Shown piece by piece: positions 44,318 to 53,965 of a DNA stretch of 64,000 nt (positions within the stretch are counted from its first letter, which is position 1; each line of letters opens with the position of its first letter). Below the pieces are notes generated by a model. That model was not told the origin of the DNA. It searched no databases and saw nothing but the letters and a program-made list of their open reading frames with translations. A program made the translations under genes and the position numbers. The stretch covers positions 6,626,897 to 6,690,896 of the forward strand of contig NZ_VCBX02000001.1 of assembly GCF_005938745.2 (NCBI RefSeq), read 5' to 3'. Source of the DNA: Rhodococcus sp. KBS0724 (GTDB lineage Bacteria; Actinomycetota; Actinomycetes; Mycobacteriales; Mycobacteriaceae).

Positions 44318-47300
44318 CCGGGAATCCGCCTGAGGGCAAACGGTCCGCGATCACGCGCCGGAACACCGCAACCGCGTCACATCCGCGCATGCCACCGTGG
44401 GAACGCGGGTACCCGATCCAGCCGGTCAACCCGGACGCACGTTTCGACGACTCACCCACCATGACCATTCCGGTGATCCGCGACTACCCGCGGTACCGGG
44501 AAGCGGAAATGGAGTTGGCCGGTCGGCCCGTCTCGGAGCCCGGCGAGATTGATCCCGACTCACACGTCGAAGCCGGCGACCGCAAGGAAACCAACTCCCG
44601 ACTCCTCGCGGCTACCGGTTCCATCGCCATCGCGACGCTCACGAGCCGCATCACGGGATTCGCCAAGCAGTTGATGATCCTGATGGTCCTCGGGCCGGCC
44701 ATCGCAAGTTCGTTCACCGTCGCCAGCCAGATCCCGAACATGATCGCCGAACTGGTCCTCGGCGCAGTTCTGACCGCAATCGTCGTCCCCGTCCTGGTTC
44801 GCGCCGAACGCGAGGACAAGGACAAGGGCGAAGCCTTCATCCGACGCCTCTTCACGGCGGCCCTTGTCCTGCTCGGCATGGCTGCGCTACTCGCGACCGT
44901 TGCCGCACCCTTACTCACCAAATACGTCTTCCTGTCCGAAGACGGCAAGGTCAGCACCGACCTGACGACCGCGCTCTCCTATCTGCTGCTGCCGGCAATT
45001 CTGTTCTACGGACTGTCTGCGCTGTTCACGGCGTTCCTCAATACCCGTCAAGTCTTCAAACCCGGAGCCTGGGCGCCGGTGCTCAACAACATGGTCGTCC
45101 TCGTGGTGCTCGTGATCTACCGCTTGACTCCAGGTGAGATCTCGCTGGATCCGGTCTCGATGGGCGACGCAAAACTGCTCACTCTCGGCATCGGCATCAC
45201 CGTCGGCGTCATCGTGCAGGCCGCAAGCCTCATTCCCGCGCTACGACGCGAGAACATCTCGCTCAAGCCGCTGTGGGGTCTCGACGACCGTCTGCGTCAG
45301 TTCGGCGGTATGGCCGTCGCAATCGTGTTGTACGTCCTGATCAGTCAGATCGGCATGATCTTCGCGACGCGCATTTCCTCGCACGCCGACGAAGCCGGCC
45401 CCGCGATCTACAGCCAGGCCTGGCTGCTGCTGCAGTTGCCGTACGGCGTCCTCGGCGTGACGGTTCTGACCGCGATCATGCCGCGTCTGAGCCGCAACGC
45501 CGCAGCCGAAGACACTCCGGCCGTCGTCGACGATCTGTCCGTCGCGACGCGCCTGACCATGATCACGCTTGTCCCGATCATCATGTTCCTGACCTTCATG
45601 GGACCCCAGGTCGGTGAAGCGCTCTACGGTTACGGCCGCTTCGGCACCGAGCAGGCCGAGCGACTCGGTACCGCTGTCAGCTGGTCCGCGTTCACTCTGA
45701 TCCCGTACGCCCTGGTGCTGATCCAACTCCGCGTCTTCTACGCCCGCGAACAAGCGTGGACACCGACATGGATCGTCCTCGGTATCACCGCTGTGAAGAT
45801 CGCCTTCTCCGCTCTGGTTCCCCTGGTTGCATCCGATACCGATCAGGTCGTGATCCTGCTCGGTGCAGCCAACGGGCTCGGCTACATCACCGGCGCAGTC
45901 ATCGGCGGGTACCTCCTGCACCGCAGCCTCGGAAACCTCCAGATGGCCAACGTCGGCAAGACCGTGTGGTCCGTCGTACTCGCCTCTCTGGCCGGTTCAC
46001 TGACAATGCTTGCCGTGGACCGGGTACTCGGATTCCACAAACTCACCGAGAACCTGGGCGGTCCCGGATCCTTCATTCGCGTAGCCGTCGGCGGCATTCT
46101 CATGCTCGCCATCACCTTCACGATCCTGTACTTCAAGAAGATCCCCGAAGTGCGCTCGGTAACGGTTGCGGTCTCGCGCAAGATTCGTTCTGTGTTGGGT
46201 CGCCCCGAACCGGCATCGAAGTCGGCCACCGGTAATGCGGCTGCGCGTGACGACGATGCTGTAACCGAGCTGATCCCGGCCGTGCGAACGGAATCGAACC
46301 AGCACGAACGACCAGGTGCGCTGCCGTACCCTGGTCCTGGAACCACAAGGTCGCAACCCGCACAGAATCGGGGATGGGCAACCGAAAGTGAAGGAGCGAG
46401 GGTGAGCGACGACAAGGTCTCTGACGACAAGAATGCCGGAACTTCTGCCGTGAAAGAGTCCACGTCGGCCGGGGCGACGCCTACGGCTGCGCCGCGAGCA
46501 GAGGCTCCCCGGAAGCAGTCACCACAGCAGCAGGCGCCGCAGACACGTGCACTCAAGCCTGAGCCCCCCAAGGCCGTGCCGAACAAAGCAGTGCCGCCCG
46601 CCGGATCTGCCAAGACGCCTCCGGCTGCACCCGCACCCGCACCCGCATCTCGGCCCGCTCCCCGCGGACCGAAGCTCATTCCGGGCGCCTCGGTCGCCGG
46701 TGGTCGCTACCGTCTGCTCGCGCCGCACGGTGGAACTCGCGGACTGCAGTTCTGGGAAGCACTCGACGTCAAACTCGATCGCGAAGTAGCCCTGACGTTT
46801 GTCGACGCGGAACAGCGCGGCGACGACAACGCCCAGTCCGGTCCGCAGGCTGTGCTCTCCCGTACCTTGCGCCTGGGACGAATCAACTCGCCGGGCCTCG
46901 CCCGTGTCCTCGACGTCGTCCGCGGCAGCTCGGGCGGCATCGTCGTCGCAGAGTGGACGCCTGGCCGATCACTGCGTGAAATGGCCGAGACGACGCCGTC
47001 GCCCATCGGTGCGGCGCGCGCGATCCGCAGCCTCGCAGCTGCTGCCGAGGCAGCCCACCGCTCGGGTGGCGCCCTGTCCATCGATCACCCCGATCGGGTG
47101 CGCATCAGCATCAACGGCGACGCCGTACTGGCGTTCCCCGCAACACTGGCCGACGCGGATTCCACCAGCGACGTTCGTGGTCTGGGCGCCATGCTCTACG
47201 CCCTCATCACGGCTCGGTGGCCGCTGGCGCAGCCGTCGGCCGGACCCGTCGGCGGGTTGCTACCGGCCGGCCGCGACGCTTCCGGGAACCCCATCGAGGT

Positions 47301-48165
47301 GCGGGGAATCCGTCCGGAGGTGCCGTTCGACATCTCGGCAGTTGCCACGCGCGCCCTGCAGGCAGAGAGCGGAATCCGTACTGCCGCAACGGTGCAACAT
47401 ATTCTCGATCAGGCGTCCGTAGTCAATGACAAGACGGAACTGATTCCCGCTCTGCGCCTCGGACATCGGGACCCCGGCAACTCCGGACATGCTCTGACGG
47501 ATCCCGAGGCCATCGAAGCCGAGAAGAAGAAGTCGACGCGCATGCTTGCCGCGTTGACTGCGCTGGGCGTCTTCACCGTGATCGTGCTGATCCTGCTCGG
47601 CGTGTGGGTGGCCAGCTTCCTTTCCGGTAGCAGTTCCAACACTCCGCTGAGTGAGCAGAGCTTCGGCTTGACCACGGAAGCTTCTGCGCCCGAGGAAACT
47701 TCGGCGCCCGCCCCGCTGGTTGCCACGGCTCCGGTCGGCGCGTCCGCAGTGGCTGTGTTCTCACCACAGGGCACCCCGGATCAGCCCGCCACGGCAAAGA
47801 ACGCCATCGACGGGAACCCCGCAACGGAGTGGTCGACGGACGCGTACTTCCAGCCATTCCCGTCGCTGAAGAACGGCGTCGGCCTGATGGTCACGCTGGA
47901 CGACGCCGCGACTTTGAAGAACGTTGCCATCACGTCCGATTCGCCGGGTAGCGTCGTGGAAATCCGTTCTGCCCCTTCTGCCGGAACAACTCTCGATCAG
48001 ACGAAGCAAATCGGGACCGGAACTTTGAAGAACGGTGTCACGGAAATTCCGGTCACCACCGACAGCCCGAGTCAGTACGTTCTCATCTGGATTACCGAAC
48101 TCAGCACGCAATCCGGACAAAACCAAACAGCCATCTCGGACATAACGTTCAACGCTGCTCGTTAG
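44314..48165 (+). CDS. murJ: Lipid II flippase MurJ/MviN with C-terminal pseudokinase
   Basis: 1283 residues. A soluble N-terminus, then the MurJ membrane domain at ~95-630 (14 helices; IASSFTVASQIPNMIAELVLGAV, FLNTRQVFKPGAWAPVLNNMVV). A Pro/Ala-rich linker (~690-780) leads to a kinase-like domain at ~790-1050. The usual VAVK lysine is Thr (REVALTFVD) and the HRD and DFG motifs are absent, so it is a pseudokinase. A membrane helix follows at ~1075-1100, then an extracytoplasmic F5/8-like beta domain. In mycobacteria PknB phosphorylates this pseudokinase to recruit FhaA. The linker contains the repeat VSDDKVSDDK. Confidence 0.94.
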   Translation: MTGNPPEGKRSAITRRNTATASHPRMPPWERGYPIQPVNPDARFDDSPTMTIPVIRDYPRYREAEMELAGRPVSEPGEIDPDSHVEAGDRKETNSRLLAATGSIAIATLTSRITGFAKQLMILMVLGPAIASSFTVASQIPNMIAELVLGAVLTAIVVPVLVRAEREDKDKGEAFIRRLFTAALVLLGMAALLATVAAPLLTKYVFLSEDGKVSTDLTTALSYLLLPAILFYGLSALFTAFLNTRQVFKPGAWAPVLNNMVVLVVLVIYRLTPGEISLDPVSMGDAKLLTLGIGITVGVIVQAASLIPALRRENISLKPLWGLDDRLRQFGGMAVAIVLYVLISQIGMIFATRISSHADEAGPAIYSQAWLLLQLPYGVLGVTVLTAIMPRLSRNAAAEDTPAVVDDLSVATRLTMITLVPIIMFLTFMGPQVGEALYGYGRFGTEQAERLGTAVSWSAFTLIPYALVLIQLRVFYAREQAWTPTWIVLGITAVKIAFSALVPLVASDTDQVVILLGAANGLGYITGAVIGGYLLHRSLGNLQMANVGKTVWSVVLASLAGSLTMLAVDRVLGFHKLTENLGGPGSFIRVAVGGILMLAITFTILYFKKIPEVRSVTVAVSRKIRSVLGRPEPASKSATGNAAARDDDAVTELIPAVRTESNQHERPGALPYPGPGTTRSQPAQNRGWATESEGARVSDDKVSDDKNAGTSAVKESTSAGATPTAAPRAEAPRKQSPQQQAPQTRALKPEPPKAVPNKAVPPAGSAKTPPAAPAPAPASRPAPRGPKLIPGASVAGGRYRLLAPHGGTRGLQFWEALDVKLDREVALTFVDAEQRGDDNAQSGPQAVLSRTLRLGRINSPGLARVLDVVRGSSGGIVVAEWTPGRSLREMAETTPSPIGAARAIRSLAAAAEAAHRSGGALSIDHPDRVRISINGDAVLAFPATLADADSTSDVRGLGAMLYALITARWPLAQPSAGPVGGLLPAGRDASGNPIEVRGIRPEVPFDISAVATRALQAESGIRTAATVQHILDQASVVNDKTELIPALRLGHRDPGNSGHALTDPEAIEAEKKKSTRMLAALTALGVFTVIVLILLGVWVASFLSGSSSNTPLSEQSFGLTTEASAPEETSAPAPLVATAPVGASAVAVFSPQGTPDQPATAKNAIDGNPATEWSTDAYFQPFPSLKNGVGLMVTLDDAATLKNVAITSDSPGSVVEIRSAPSAGTTLDQTKQIGTGTLKNGVTEIPVTTDSPSQYVLIWITELSTQSGQNQTAISDITFNAAR

Positions 48166-48214
48166 CCCGTCCCTGACCCCTCCCGATGCCCCACTCCTGG
48201 GCTAACATCCGCCC

Positions 48215-48796
48215 GTGCACACTTATCGGGGGGGCACCGGGGGCGAGGCAACGGATGTCGAATTACTGACAGCACATGTGGCGGGCGATCCACATGCTTT
48301 CCGTGAATTGCTGACCCGGCATCAGGATCATCTCTGGCACGTCGCTCGGCGTACCAGCTATTCGGACGAGGACGCGAGTGACGCCTTGCAGGAAGGCTTG
48401 CTGTCCGCGCATCGCAACGCGTCGAAGTTCCGCCGCGATGCCGCCGTGCGGAGTTGGCTGCACGCGATAGTTGTCAACGCGTGCCTGGATCGGATTCGGC
48501 GAAACAAGTCACGCCAAGCCTTTTCGCTCTCTGCCGACAATGTGGAGGAACCGCGCGATTCCCACGATCATGTCGAAGCGGTGGACATGAGGATGACCGT
48601 CGATCAAGCTTTGGCCCTTCTGCCACCTGAGCAGCGCGCTGCCGTCGTTGCGGTCGACATGGAGGGTTACCCCGTAGCCGAGGCCGCAATTCGGCTGGGC
48701 ATCCCCGTAGGAACGGTGAAGAGTCGCTGCGCTCGCGCCCGCAAGCGTCTGGCCGGCGAACTGGCCGAATTCGGTGGCCGCGGGAACCGATCGTGA
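48215..48796 (+). CDS. sigM: ECF sigma factor SigM
   Basis: 193 residues, GTG start. Region 2 LLTRHQDHLWHVARRTSYSDEDASDALQEGLLSAHRNASKFR..SWLHAIVVNACLDRIRR, a charged linker, and region 4 LALLPPEQRAAVVAVDMEGYPVAEAAIRLGIPVGTVKSRCARARKRL. Position between murJ and trxB matches Rv3911. The gene for the presumed anti-sigma factor is about 800 bp downstream, not adjacent as in mycobacteria, because of the inserted cassette. Its last ~27 bp are duplicated at 49511. Confidence 0.93.
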   Translation: MHTYRGGTGGEATDVELLTAHVAGDPHAFRELLTRHQDHLWHVARRTSYSDEDASDALQEGLLSAHRNASKFRRDAAVRSWLHAIVVNACLDRIRRNKSRQAFSLSADNVEEPRDSHDHVEAVDMRMTVDQALALLPPEQRAAVVAVDMEGYPVAEAAIRLGIPVGTVKSRCARARKRLAGELAEFGGRGNRS

Positions 48797-48799
48797 CGT
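48770..48799. repeat. Left direct repeat of the sigM cassette
   Basis: Contains the last codons and stop of sigM. Right copy at 49511-49540; they differ only at one base (GATCG against GATCA before TGACGT). Confidence 0.9.
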
Positions 48800-48826
48800 C
48801 GACTCTCGCAGCAAAGACCACTCGCA

Positions 48827-49211
48827 ATGACTATCAGACAGCGCTGTCTATACGTCCTCGCTTGTGTTGGGTTTGCAGTATTCGGGTTTCATCTAGGGCA
48901 CACGGCCGGGGTGGGCTGGATCGACGCCAACGGGATCTCCATGCTGAGGACGAGCGGACTGAACATCAGCGGCGTGGTGGGAGCGGGTGCAGTGGGCACT
49001 CACCGCGAGTAACTCTCCGAACGCAACAACGAGGGTGCTCGCCATCCAGATGCTCAATGCACTCTCGTCCAAGTCGGAGTTGGATGACGAGGACCGCGAG
49101 TTCGTAGAGCTCGCTTACGAACTGATCGTAGAAGAGGGCGCGGAGTTCGAGTTCGAGTTTCCCCCCGCCCCTGGGTCGACGCCCGGCCGTGATGACAACA
49201 CGGACCTCTGA
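48827..49211 (+). pseudogene. Small membrane-anchored protein split by a frameshift
   Basis: Two overlapping frames look like one protein. The first (ATG at 48827) gives QRCLYVLACVGFAVFGFHLGHTAG, a membrane helix or signal. The second frame, open from 48963, gives TSAAWWERVQWALTASNSP..., an ELDDEDREFVELAYELIVEEG acidic helix and a Pro/Asp tail to 49211. WWERVQWAL directly following a short membrane segment is what I would expect of one ~125-residue protein. The shift must lie near 48950. It may be a real mutation or a sequencing error. Alternatively the second part starts at GTG 48987 (74 residues). Function unknown. Confidence 0.45.
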
Positions 49212-49253
49212 TTCTGTGTCAGACTTGGACAGCAACCTGAGGGACGGTGAAAC

Positions 49254-49358
49254 GTGAGCGCAGCCCACGAAATGAGGGAACGGACCCGCGACGAGCGAAT
49301 TATCGCGGCTCGCGGGCTGTCAAAATGCGCGCGCGGAAAGGTATCCGTCCCTCGGTGA
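49254..49358 (+). CDS. Possible 34-residue basic peptide
   Basis: GTG at 49254 with GAGGGACGGTGAAAC before it, encoding SAAHEMRERTRDERIIAARG and a Lys/Arg-rich end KCARGKVSVPR. Helical and strongly basic; lies inside the cassette behind the frameshifted gene. Could be a small DNA-binding or truncated protein. Low certainty. Confidence 0.3.
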   Translation: MSAAHEMRERTRDERIIAARGLSKCARGKVSVPR

Positions 49359-49600
49359 AACTACAGAGAATGGCGCTGGAACGTTTGTCATTCGAATCCC
49401 CGACAACTGAGGCATCGCGCACGGTTTCGTCACAGTAATTCGGGTGGCAGTTCTCAGTTTCAGGCAGCACCTCAGATCGCAAAGGCTGTTCGGCGACGAA
49501 CCGTTGTGAGTTCGGTGGCCGCGGGAACCGATCATGACGTAGGCGCGTCTAATCCTTGTGAGCACCAGAACAGGTGGTCCTGTGCAGAAAGGGGAGGCTC

Positions 49601-50299
49601 GTGAACGACTCGTACGTTCCTGCCCCACCTTTCTCCGAAGACCTACTGGCCGATCTTCACGGCGGTGTTCTCGACCCGGAAACCAGTGCTGCCTTGTGGC
49701 TCGTCGTCGAAGAGGATCCGGAAGCACTGGCGTTCATCGGAAACCTCGACAACGTCAGCCATTCACTGCGCACGTGGGATGAGCGCTTCGCCGCGCACGA
49801 ACCCATGCCGCCCGAGTTGGCAACGCGCATTCACGCCGTCTTGGATGACGAGTGGAAACAGCAACGCAGTTCCGATTCGACGGTGGTTTCCATCAATCGT
49901 TCGCGCCGTCGGATATTGATCGGCGGTGTTGCTGCAGCTGCCATAGCCGTTGTGGCCGTGTTGATTGCAGTCCGCCCCACCGAGTCGGGCACCGCCGTCA
50001 CTGCTCAACCCACTCCCACCGTCAGCGAGAACCCGGCACCCGAGAGCTTCCTTGCTTTGATGGGATCCAAAGCTCTTGGACCACTGGAGGATCCACTCAA
50101 GCTGGCAGGGTGCCTGCAGGCAAACGGATTTCCTTCAGATGAGCCAATTCTCGGCTCGGGCGAGGTCACCGTCGACGGCAACCCAGCCGTGGTTCTCCTA
50201 CTACGCGGCACACAGCCACGTCAGATCACCATTCTCGCCGTCGGTCCCGAATGCAGCGCCGACAACCCGAACACGTTGTCCGTCAACACTATCGGCTAG
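49601..50299 (+). CDS. Anti-sigma factor of SigM (RsmA/Rv3912-like)
   Basis: 232 residues from the GTG at 49601, which has GGGGAGG at the right distance. N-terminal cytoplasmic ~105 residues with PPFSEDLLADLHGGVLDPETSAALWLVVEEDPEALAFI, a single membrane helix ILIGGVAAAAIAVVAVLIAV at ~113-132, and an external domain with two Cys (LAGCLQANGFP and GPECSADN). The zinc motif HxxxCxxC of ZAS anti-sigma factors is absent. Assignment rests on position after sigM and topology. Confidence 0.78.
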   Translation: MNDSYVPAPPFSEDLLADLHGGVLDPETSAALWLVVEEDPEALAFIGNLDNVSHSLRTWDERFAAHEPMPPELATRIHAVLDDEWKQQRSSDSTVVSINRSRRRILIGGVAAAAIAVVAVLIAVRPTESGTAVTAQPTPTVSENPAPESFLALMGSKALGPLEDPLKLAGCLQANGFPSDEPILGSGEVTVDGNPAVVLLLRGTQPRQITILAVGPECSADNPNTLSVNTIG

Positions 50300-50328
50300 T
50301 TTATTTCTCGGTCTTCATTTCTCTGCGT

Positions 50329-50892
50329 TCATTTCTCGGCGGCAGGCAGCAACATCGCCAGGATACGTGCGCGGAGCGCTTCCGTATCATCCTCCACCGC
50401 AATGAGACTCGAAAACATCGCAGCTCCCGCTGCCATAACGAGCACAGCTTTTGCGTCCAACAATGCGCCGTCGCGGTCTTCCGAATCTTCCAGGAACAAC
50501 TGAGTACTCGGCCCACTGAAACCACGCCACAATTCGTTGCGCAGATCGTCGTGATCGCGCAACGCCGCCAATAGGCCCGGCGCCGCGGCACGAACCTCGG
50601 GTCGGGAGAACAACTGCGCGCTACCGGCCACCACCCAGCGGATCCACCCTTCGCGATCCGTTCCCGCGAAAGGCGTCAGATCCGGGGTGGCGCCGAGGAT
50701 CGATCCGAGAACCAAGTGAGCTTTCGACGACCATCGGCGCGACATCGACGCCCGACTGACTCCAGCTCGGGCAGCTATCGCGCGCAGGCTCAGTTGCTCC
50801 CAACCGACCTCGAGAAGCATGGTGCGGGTGACTTCGAGGACTGTGTCGTCGATGCGTGGGTCCCGGGGGCGACCAGATCCTGTGGTGTTCAT
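50329..50892 (-). CDS. TetR-family regulator
   Basis: 187 residues. HTH LSLRAIAARAGVSRASMSRRWSSKAHLVLGSIL in residues ~35-68, C-terminal ligand domain with FSRPEVRAAAPGLLAALRDHDDLRNELWRGF. Divergent from the flavin oxidoreductase gene by ~98 bp, where TATAT-CGTC-ATATA at about 50931-50945 might be its operator. Likely represses that gene. Confidence 0.85.
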   Translation of the reverse strand: MNTTGSGRPRDPRIDDTVLEVTRTMLLEVGWEQLSLRAIAARAGVSRASMSRRWSSKAHLVLGSILGATPDLTPFAGTDREGWIRWVVAGSAQLFSRPEVRAAAPGLLAALRDHDDLRNELWRGFSGPSTQLFLEDSEDRDGALLDAKAVLVMAAGAAMFSSLIAVEDDTEALRARILAMLLPAAEK

Positions 50893-50990
50893 CGTCTCGA
50901 ATTGTCGAACAGATTTGGCGTCGGCGCTATATCGTCATATATACGAGTCCACTGGCATCGTAATGGATCCGCCGAAGCAGGAAGAAGAAA

Positions 50991-52175
50991 ATGAGCCCCA
51001 CGATCTTCGAACCGGCCCGTCTCGGGCCGCTGACCTTGAAGAACCGCATCATCAAAGCTGCCACCTTTGAAGGTGTGATGCCGCGGGGAGCGATCTCCGA
51101 CGACCTGATCAACTTCCATGCCGAGGTCGCTCGCGGCGGTGCCGCCATGACAACCGTCGCGTACTGCGCCGTCTCACCCGGTGGCCGCGTCCACCGCGAC
51201 ACCCTCGTCATGAACGAACAGGCACTGCCAGGACTGCGCCGTCTGACCGACACGGTCCACGCCGAAGGAGCACTCGCCGCCGCGCAGATCGGCCACGCGG
51301 GACTGGTGGCCAACACCCTCTCCAACAAAACCAAGACCCTGGCTCCGTCGACACGCTTGAGTCCGCCGGCGATGGGTCTCGTCAAGGGAGCGACGCTCGC
51401 AGAACTCAACGGGGTTGTCGCCGACTACGAGCGCACCGCACGCATTGCCGTCGACGCCGGATTCGACGCCATCGAGGTGCACCTCGGCCACAACTATCTG
51501 CTCAGCTCGTTCATGAGCCCCAACCTGAACAAACGCCACGATCAATATGGCGGAACTGTCGCCAGGCGTGCCGAATATCCGCGTCGAGTGATCGAAGCCG
51601 TCCGGCAGGCGGCCGGACCCGCGGTTGCCGTCACCGCGAAGTTCAATATGTCCGACGGCGTTCCCAAGGGATTGTGGCTCGATCAGAGCCTGCCCATTGC
51701 CAAGATCCTCGAGGCCGACGGTCATCTCGACGCCATGCAATTGACCGGCGGCAGTTCACTTCTCAACGGAATGTACTTTTTCCGCGGCGACGTGCCGATG
51801 GCGGAATTTGTTGCGTCCCAGCCGAAACTCGTGGGTTACGGCCTCAAACTGTACGGCCCGAAACTCTTTCCGAAGTACCCCTTCGAGGAAGGGTTCTTCC
51901 TTCCCTTCGCCCGCCAGTTCCGCGAGGCTCTGAACCTGCCGCTGATCCTGCTCGGCGGGATCAATCGCGTCGACACCATCGAGGGTGCACTCGGCGAAGG
52001 CTTCGAATTTGTAGCCATGGCTCGGGCATTGCTCCGAGATCCTCAGTTAGTCAACAAGTTTGCGTCGGAATCGGTTTCCGAAGGACTGTGCGTCCATTGC
52101 AACAAGTGCATGCCCACCATCTATACCGGCACGCGCTGCGTCGTACGAGAGGCGCTGCGCCCGGCGACCACGTAG
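50991..52175 (+). CDS. NADH:flavin oxidoreductase, Old Yellow Enzyme family
   Basis: 394 residues. FMN-binding TIM barrel: PARLGPLTLKNRIIKAATFEGVM, AAQIGHAGL, DAIEVHLGHNYLLSSFMSPNLNKRHDQYGG, PLILLGGIN and VAMARALLRDP. The C-terminal CVHCNKC motif lacks the longer FeS pattern of 2,4-dienoyl-CoA reductases, so it is a single-domain ene-reductase. Regulated by the divergent TetR protein. Substrate is probably an enone or other activated alkene. Confidence 0.9.
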   Translation: MSPTIFEPARLGPLTLKNRIIKAATFEGVMPRGAISDDLINFHAEVARGGAAMTTVAYCAVSPGGRVHRDTLVMNEQALPGLRRLTDTVHAEGALAAAQIGHAGLVANTLSNKTKTLAPSTRLSPPAMGLVKGATLAELNGVVADYERTARIAVDAGFDAIEVHLGHNYLLSSFMSPNLNKRHDQYGGTVARRAEYPRRVIEAVRQAAGPAVAVTAKFNMSDGVPKGLWLDQSLPIAKILEADGHLDAMQLTGGSSLLNGMYFFRGDVPMAEFVASQPKLVGYGLKLYGPKLFPKYPFEEGFFLPFARQFREALNLPLILLGGINRVDTIEGALGEGFEFVAMARALLRDPQLVNKFASESVSEGLCVHCNKCMPTIYTGTRCVVREALRPATT

Positions 52176-52231
52176 CCCGTGGCTCCCCACTAGGCTGTTC
52201 GACAACCGAGCAGCGTACGAAGGGAGTTCAC

Positions 52232-52813
52232 GTGCCACGGATCAACGCCCCCACCGTCGGCGAGCATCGCGCAGCACAGCGTCATGCACTTCTGAACGCT
52301 GCCCGTGAGGTGCTTGCCGAAGGAACCGCGGACATCCCGTCGTTCGGTGAGATAGCCGCACGCGCCGGCCTGGCTCGATCCAGCGTCTACCAGTACTTCA
52401 ACTCCCGGCAGGACTTACTCGACGCACTGGTCGAGGATTCGTTCCCGCGGTGGTCCCAGAAGTTGACCGAGGCCATGGCGGAAGCCGACGGGCCGGCCGG
52501 CCGCATCCTCGCGTACGTCGACGCCAATCTGACCTTGGCCGCCGATGGCGAGCATGCGATCGCGGCGTCGCTGAGCCAGATTGCATCCGGCCCGAAGTTC
52601 GACGAGAAGAGTCGGGCACTGCACGCCGATCTCGTCACTCCGCTGCTGCACACGCTGCAAGAGCTTTCCGCGGGCGACCCCACCGGCATGGCCGAGCTGA
52701 TCAACGCCATAGTCCATACCGGTGTCCGGCAAATCGAACGCGGCACCGATCCGGATCTGGTGCGTCGAAATGCGGCCGCCCTGGTGGCGCCGTATGCAGC
52801 CGACCCCAGCTGA
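52232..52813 (+). CDS. TetR-family regulator
   Basis: 193 residues from the GTG at 52232 with AGGGAG 6 bases upstream. HTH in residues ~30-70 (IPSFGEIAARAGLARSSVYQYFNSRQDLLDALVEDSF). C-terminal ~120 residues helical, GPAGRILAYVDANLTLAADGEHAIAASL. Lies between the flavin oxidoreductase and trxB on the same strand. Target unknown. Confidence 0.85.
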   Translation: MPRINAPTVGEHRAAQRHALLNAAREVLAEGTADIPSFGEIAARAGLARSSVYQYFNSRQDLLDALVEDSFPRWSQKLTEAMAEADGPAGRILAYVDANLTLAADGEHAIAASLSQIASGPKFDEKSRALHADLVTPLLHTLQELSAGDPTGMAELINAIVHTGVRQIERGTDPDLVRRNAAALVAPYAADPS

Positions 52814-52923
52814 GCGCCTCGCCACTTTTGCGACGAGCCCGGGAACAACACCCCTTATCCTGGTGTTGATCGGTACGGCTCTCGGGAATCGACGGGCCTG
52901 CACTTAACTACTGGAAGGCTCGC

Positions 52924-53931
52924 ATGACCACCCAGCTGGAAAACACGCCCGCGGTCCATGACGTCATCATTGTCGGTTCCGGACCCGCCGGTTACACCGC
53001 TGGTGTCTACACCGCGCGTGCTGAGCTCCAGCCCGTGCTCTTCGAGGGAACCCAGTTCGGTGGCGCCCTCATGACCACCACCGAGGTCGAGAACTTCCCC
53101 GGATTCCGTGAGGGAATCATGGGTCCGGACCTCATGGAACAGATGCGTGAGCAGGCACTGCGCTTCGACACCGACATCCGCACCGAGGACGTCGAGGAAA
53201 TCGATCTGAGCGGGCCGATCAAGACGGTCGTCGCGAACGGCGAAACGTACGCCGCGCACGCGATCATCCTCGCGATGGGCGCGGCAGCGCGCTACCTGGG
53301 GATTCCCGGTGAAGAGCGTCTCCTCGGCCGCGGCGTCAGCGCCTGCGCCACCTGCGACGGCTTCTTCTTCCGCGACCAGGACATCGTCGTGGTCGGCGGC
53401 GGCGACTCCGCCATGGAAGAAGCAACCTTCCTCACCCGCTTCGCTCGCTCGGTCACCCTGGTGCACCGCCGCGAGGAGTTCCGTGCCTCGCGCATCATGC
53501 TCGAGCGCGCCAAGGCGAACGAGAAGATCCGCTTCCTCACCAACGCCGAGCCCATCGAGGTGCTGGGCGAGAACAGTGTCACAGGCCTCGTGGTCCGCGA
53601 CACCGTGACGGGCGAGACCTCCACTCTCGAGATCACCGGCATGTTCGTTGCCATCGGCCACGATCCCCGCAGTGAGCTCGTCAAGGGCCAGGTAGACCTC
53701 GACGACGCCGGCTACGTCCGCGTCGCTCCCGGTTCCACCGCAACGTCCGTCGACGGCGTGTTCGCTGCCGGAGACCTGGTCGACCACACGTACCGTCAGG
53801 CCATCACCGCTGCCGGCACCGGATGCTCCGCTGCGATCGACGCCGAACGCTGGCTCGCCGACCGCGGCGACATCACCGCAAACACCCTCGATGCCGCCGG
53901 TCATGCCGTCGACGTCGTCGGCGCCCCCTGA
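52924..53931 (+). CDS. trxB: Thioredoxin-disulfide reductase
   Basis: 335 residues. FAD motif [20 protein letters not shown], active-site CATCDGFFF (CxxC), NADPH motif [15 protein letters not shown], and [22 protein letters not shown]. Reduces thioredoxin with NADPH. Followed after 34 bp by trxA, the mycobacterial trxB2-trxC arrangement. Confidence 0.97.
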   Translation: MTTQLENTPAVHDVIIVGSGPAGYTAGVYTARAELQPVLFEGTQFGGALMTTTEVENFPGFREGIMGPDLMEQMREQALRFDTDIRTEDVEEIDLSGPIKTVVANGETYAAHAIILAMGAAARYLGIPGEERLLGRGVSACATCDGFFFRDQDIVVVGGGDSAMEEATFLTRFARSVTLVHRREEFRASRIMLERAKANEKIRFLTNAEPIEVLGENSVTGLVVRDTVTGETSTLEITGMFVAIGHDPRSELVKGQVDLDDAGYVRVAPGSTATSVDGVFAAGDLVDHTYRQAITAAGTGCSAAIDAERWLADRGDITANTLDAAGHAVDVVGAP

Positions 53932-53965
53932 TCCCAGCTCGTTCACAACCCTCGAGGAGTAACCA

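Larger units (their letters stand above)
48800..49540. mobile_element. 741-bp inserted cassette between 30-bp direct repeats
   Basis: A 30-bp sequence covering the 3' end of sigM (48770-48799, starting TTCGGTGGCCGCGGGAACCG) recurs at 49511-49540 with one mismatch. The DNA between separates sigM from its anti-sigma gene. The repeats restore an intact sigM end at the left, as at an attachment site. The cassette has small ORFs but no recognisable recombinase or transposase, so it may be a non-autonomous integrated element or the remnant of one; a plain tandem duplication is not enough because the intervening sequence is unique. Confidence 0.65.

Noticed and set aside
49385..49412. tRNA-like T-loop sequence (TTCGAATCCCCG)
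   Set aside because: No matching acceptor, D or anticodon arms nearby; probably chance. A tRNA-end attachment site is therefore not supported.
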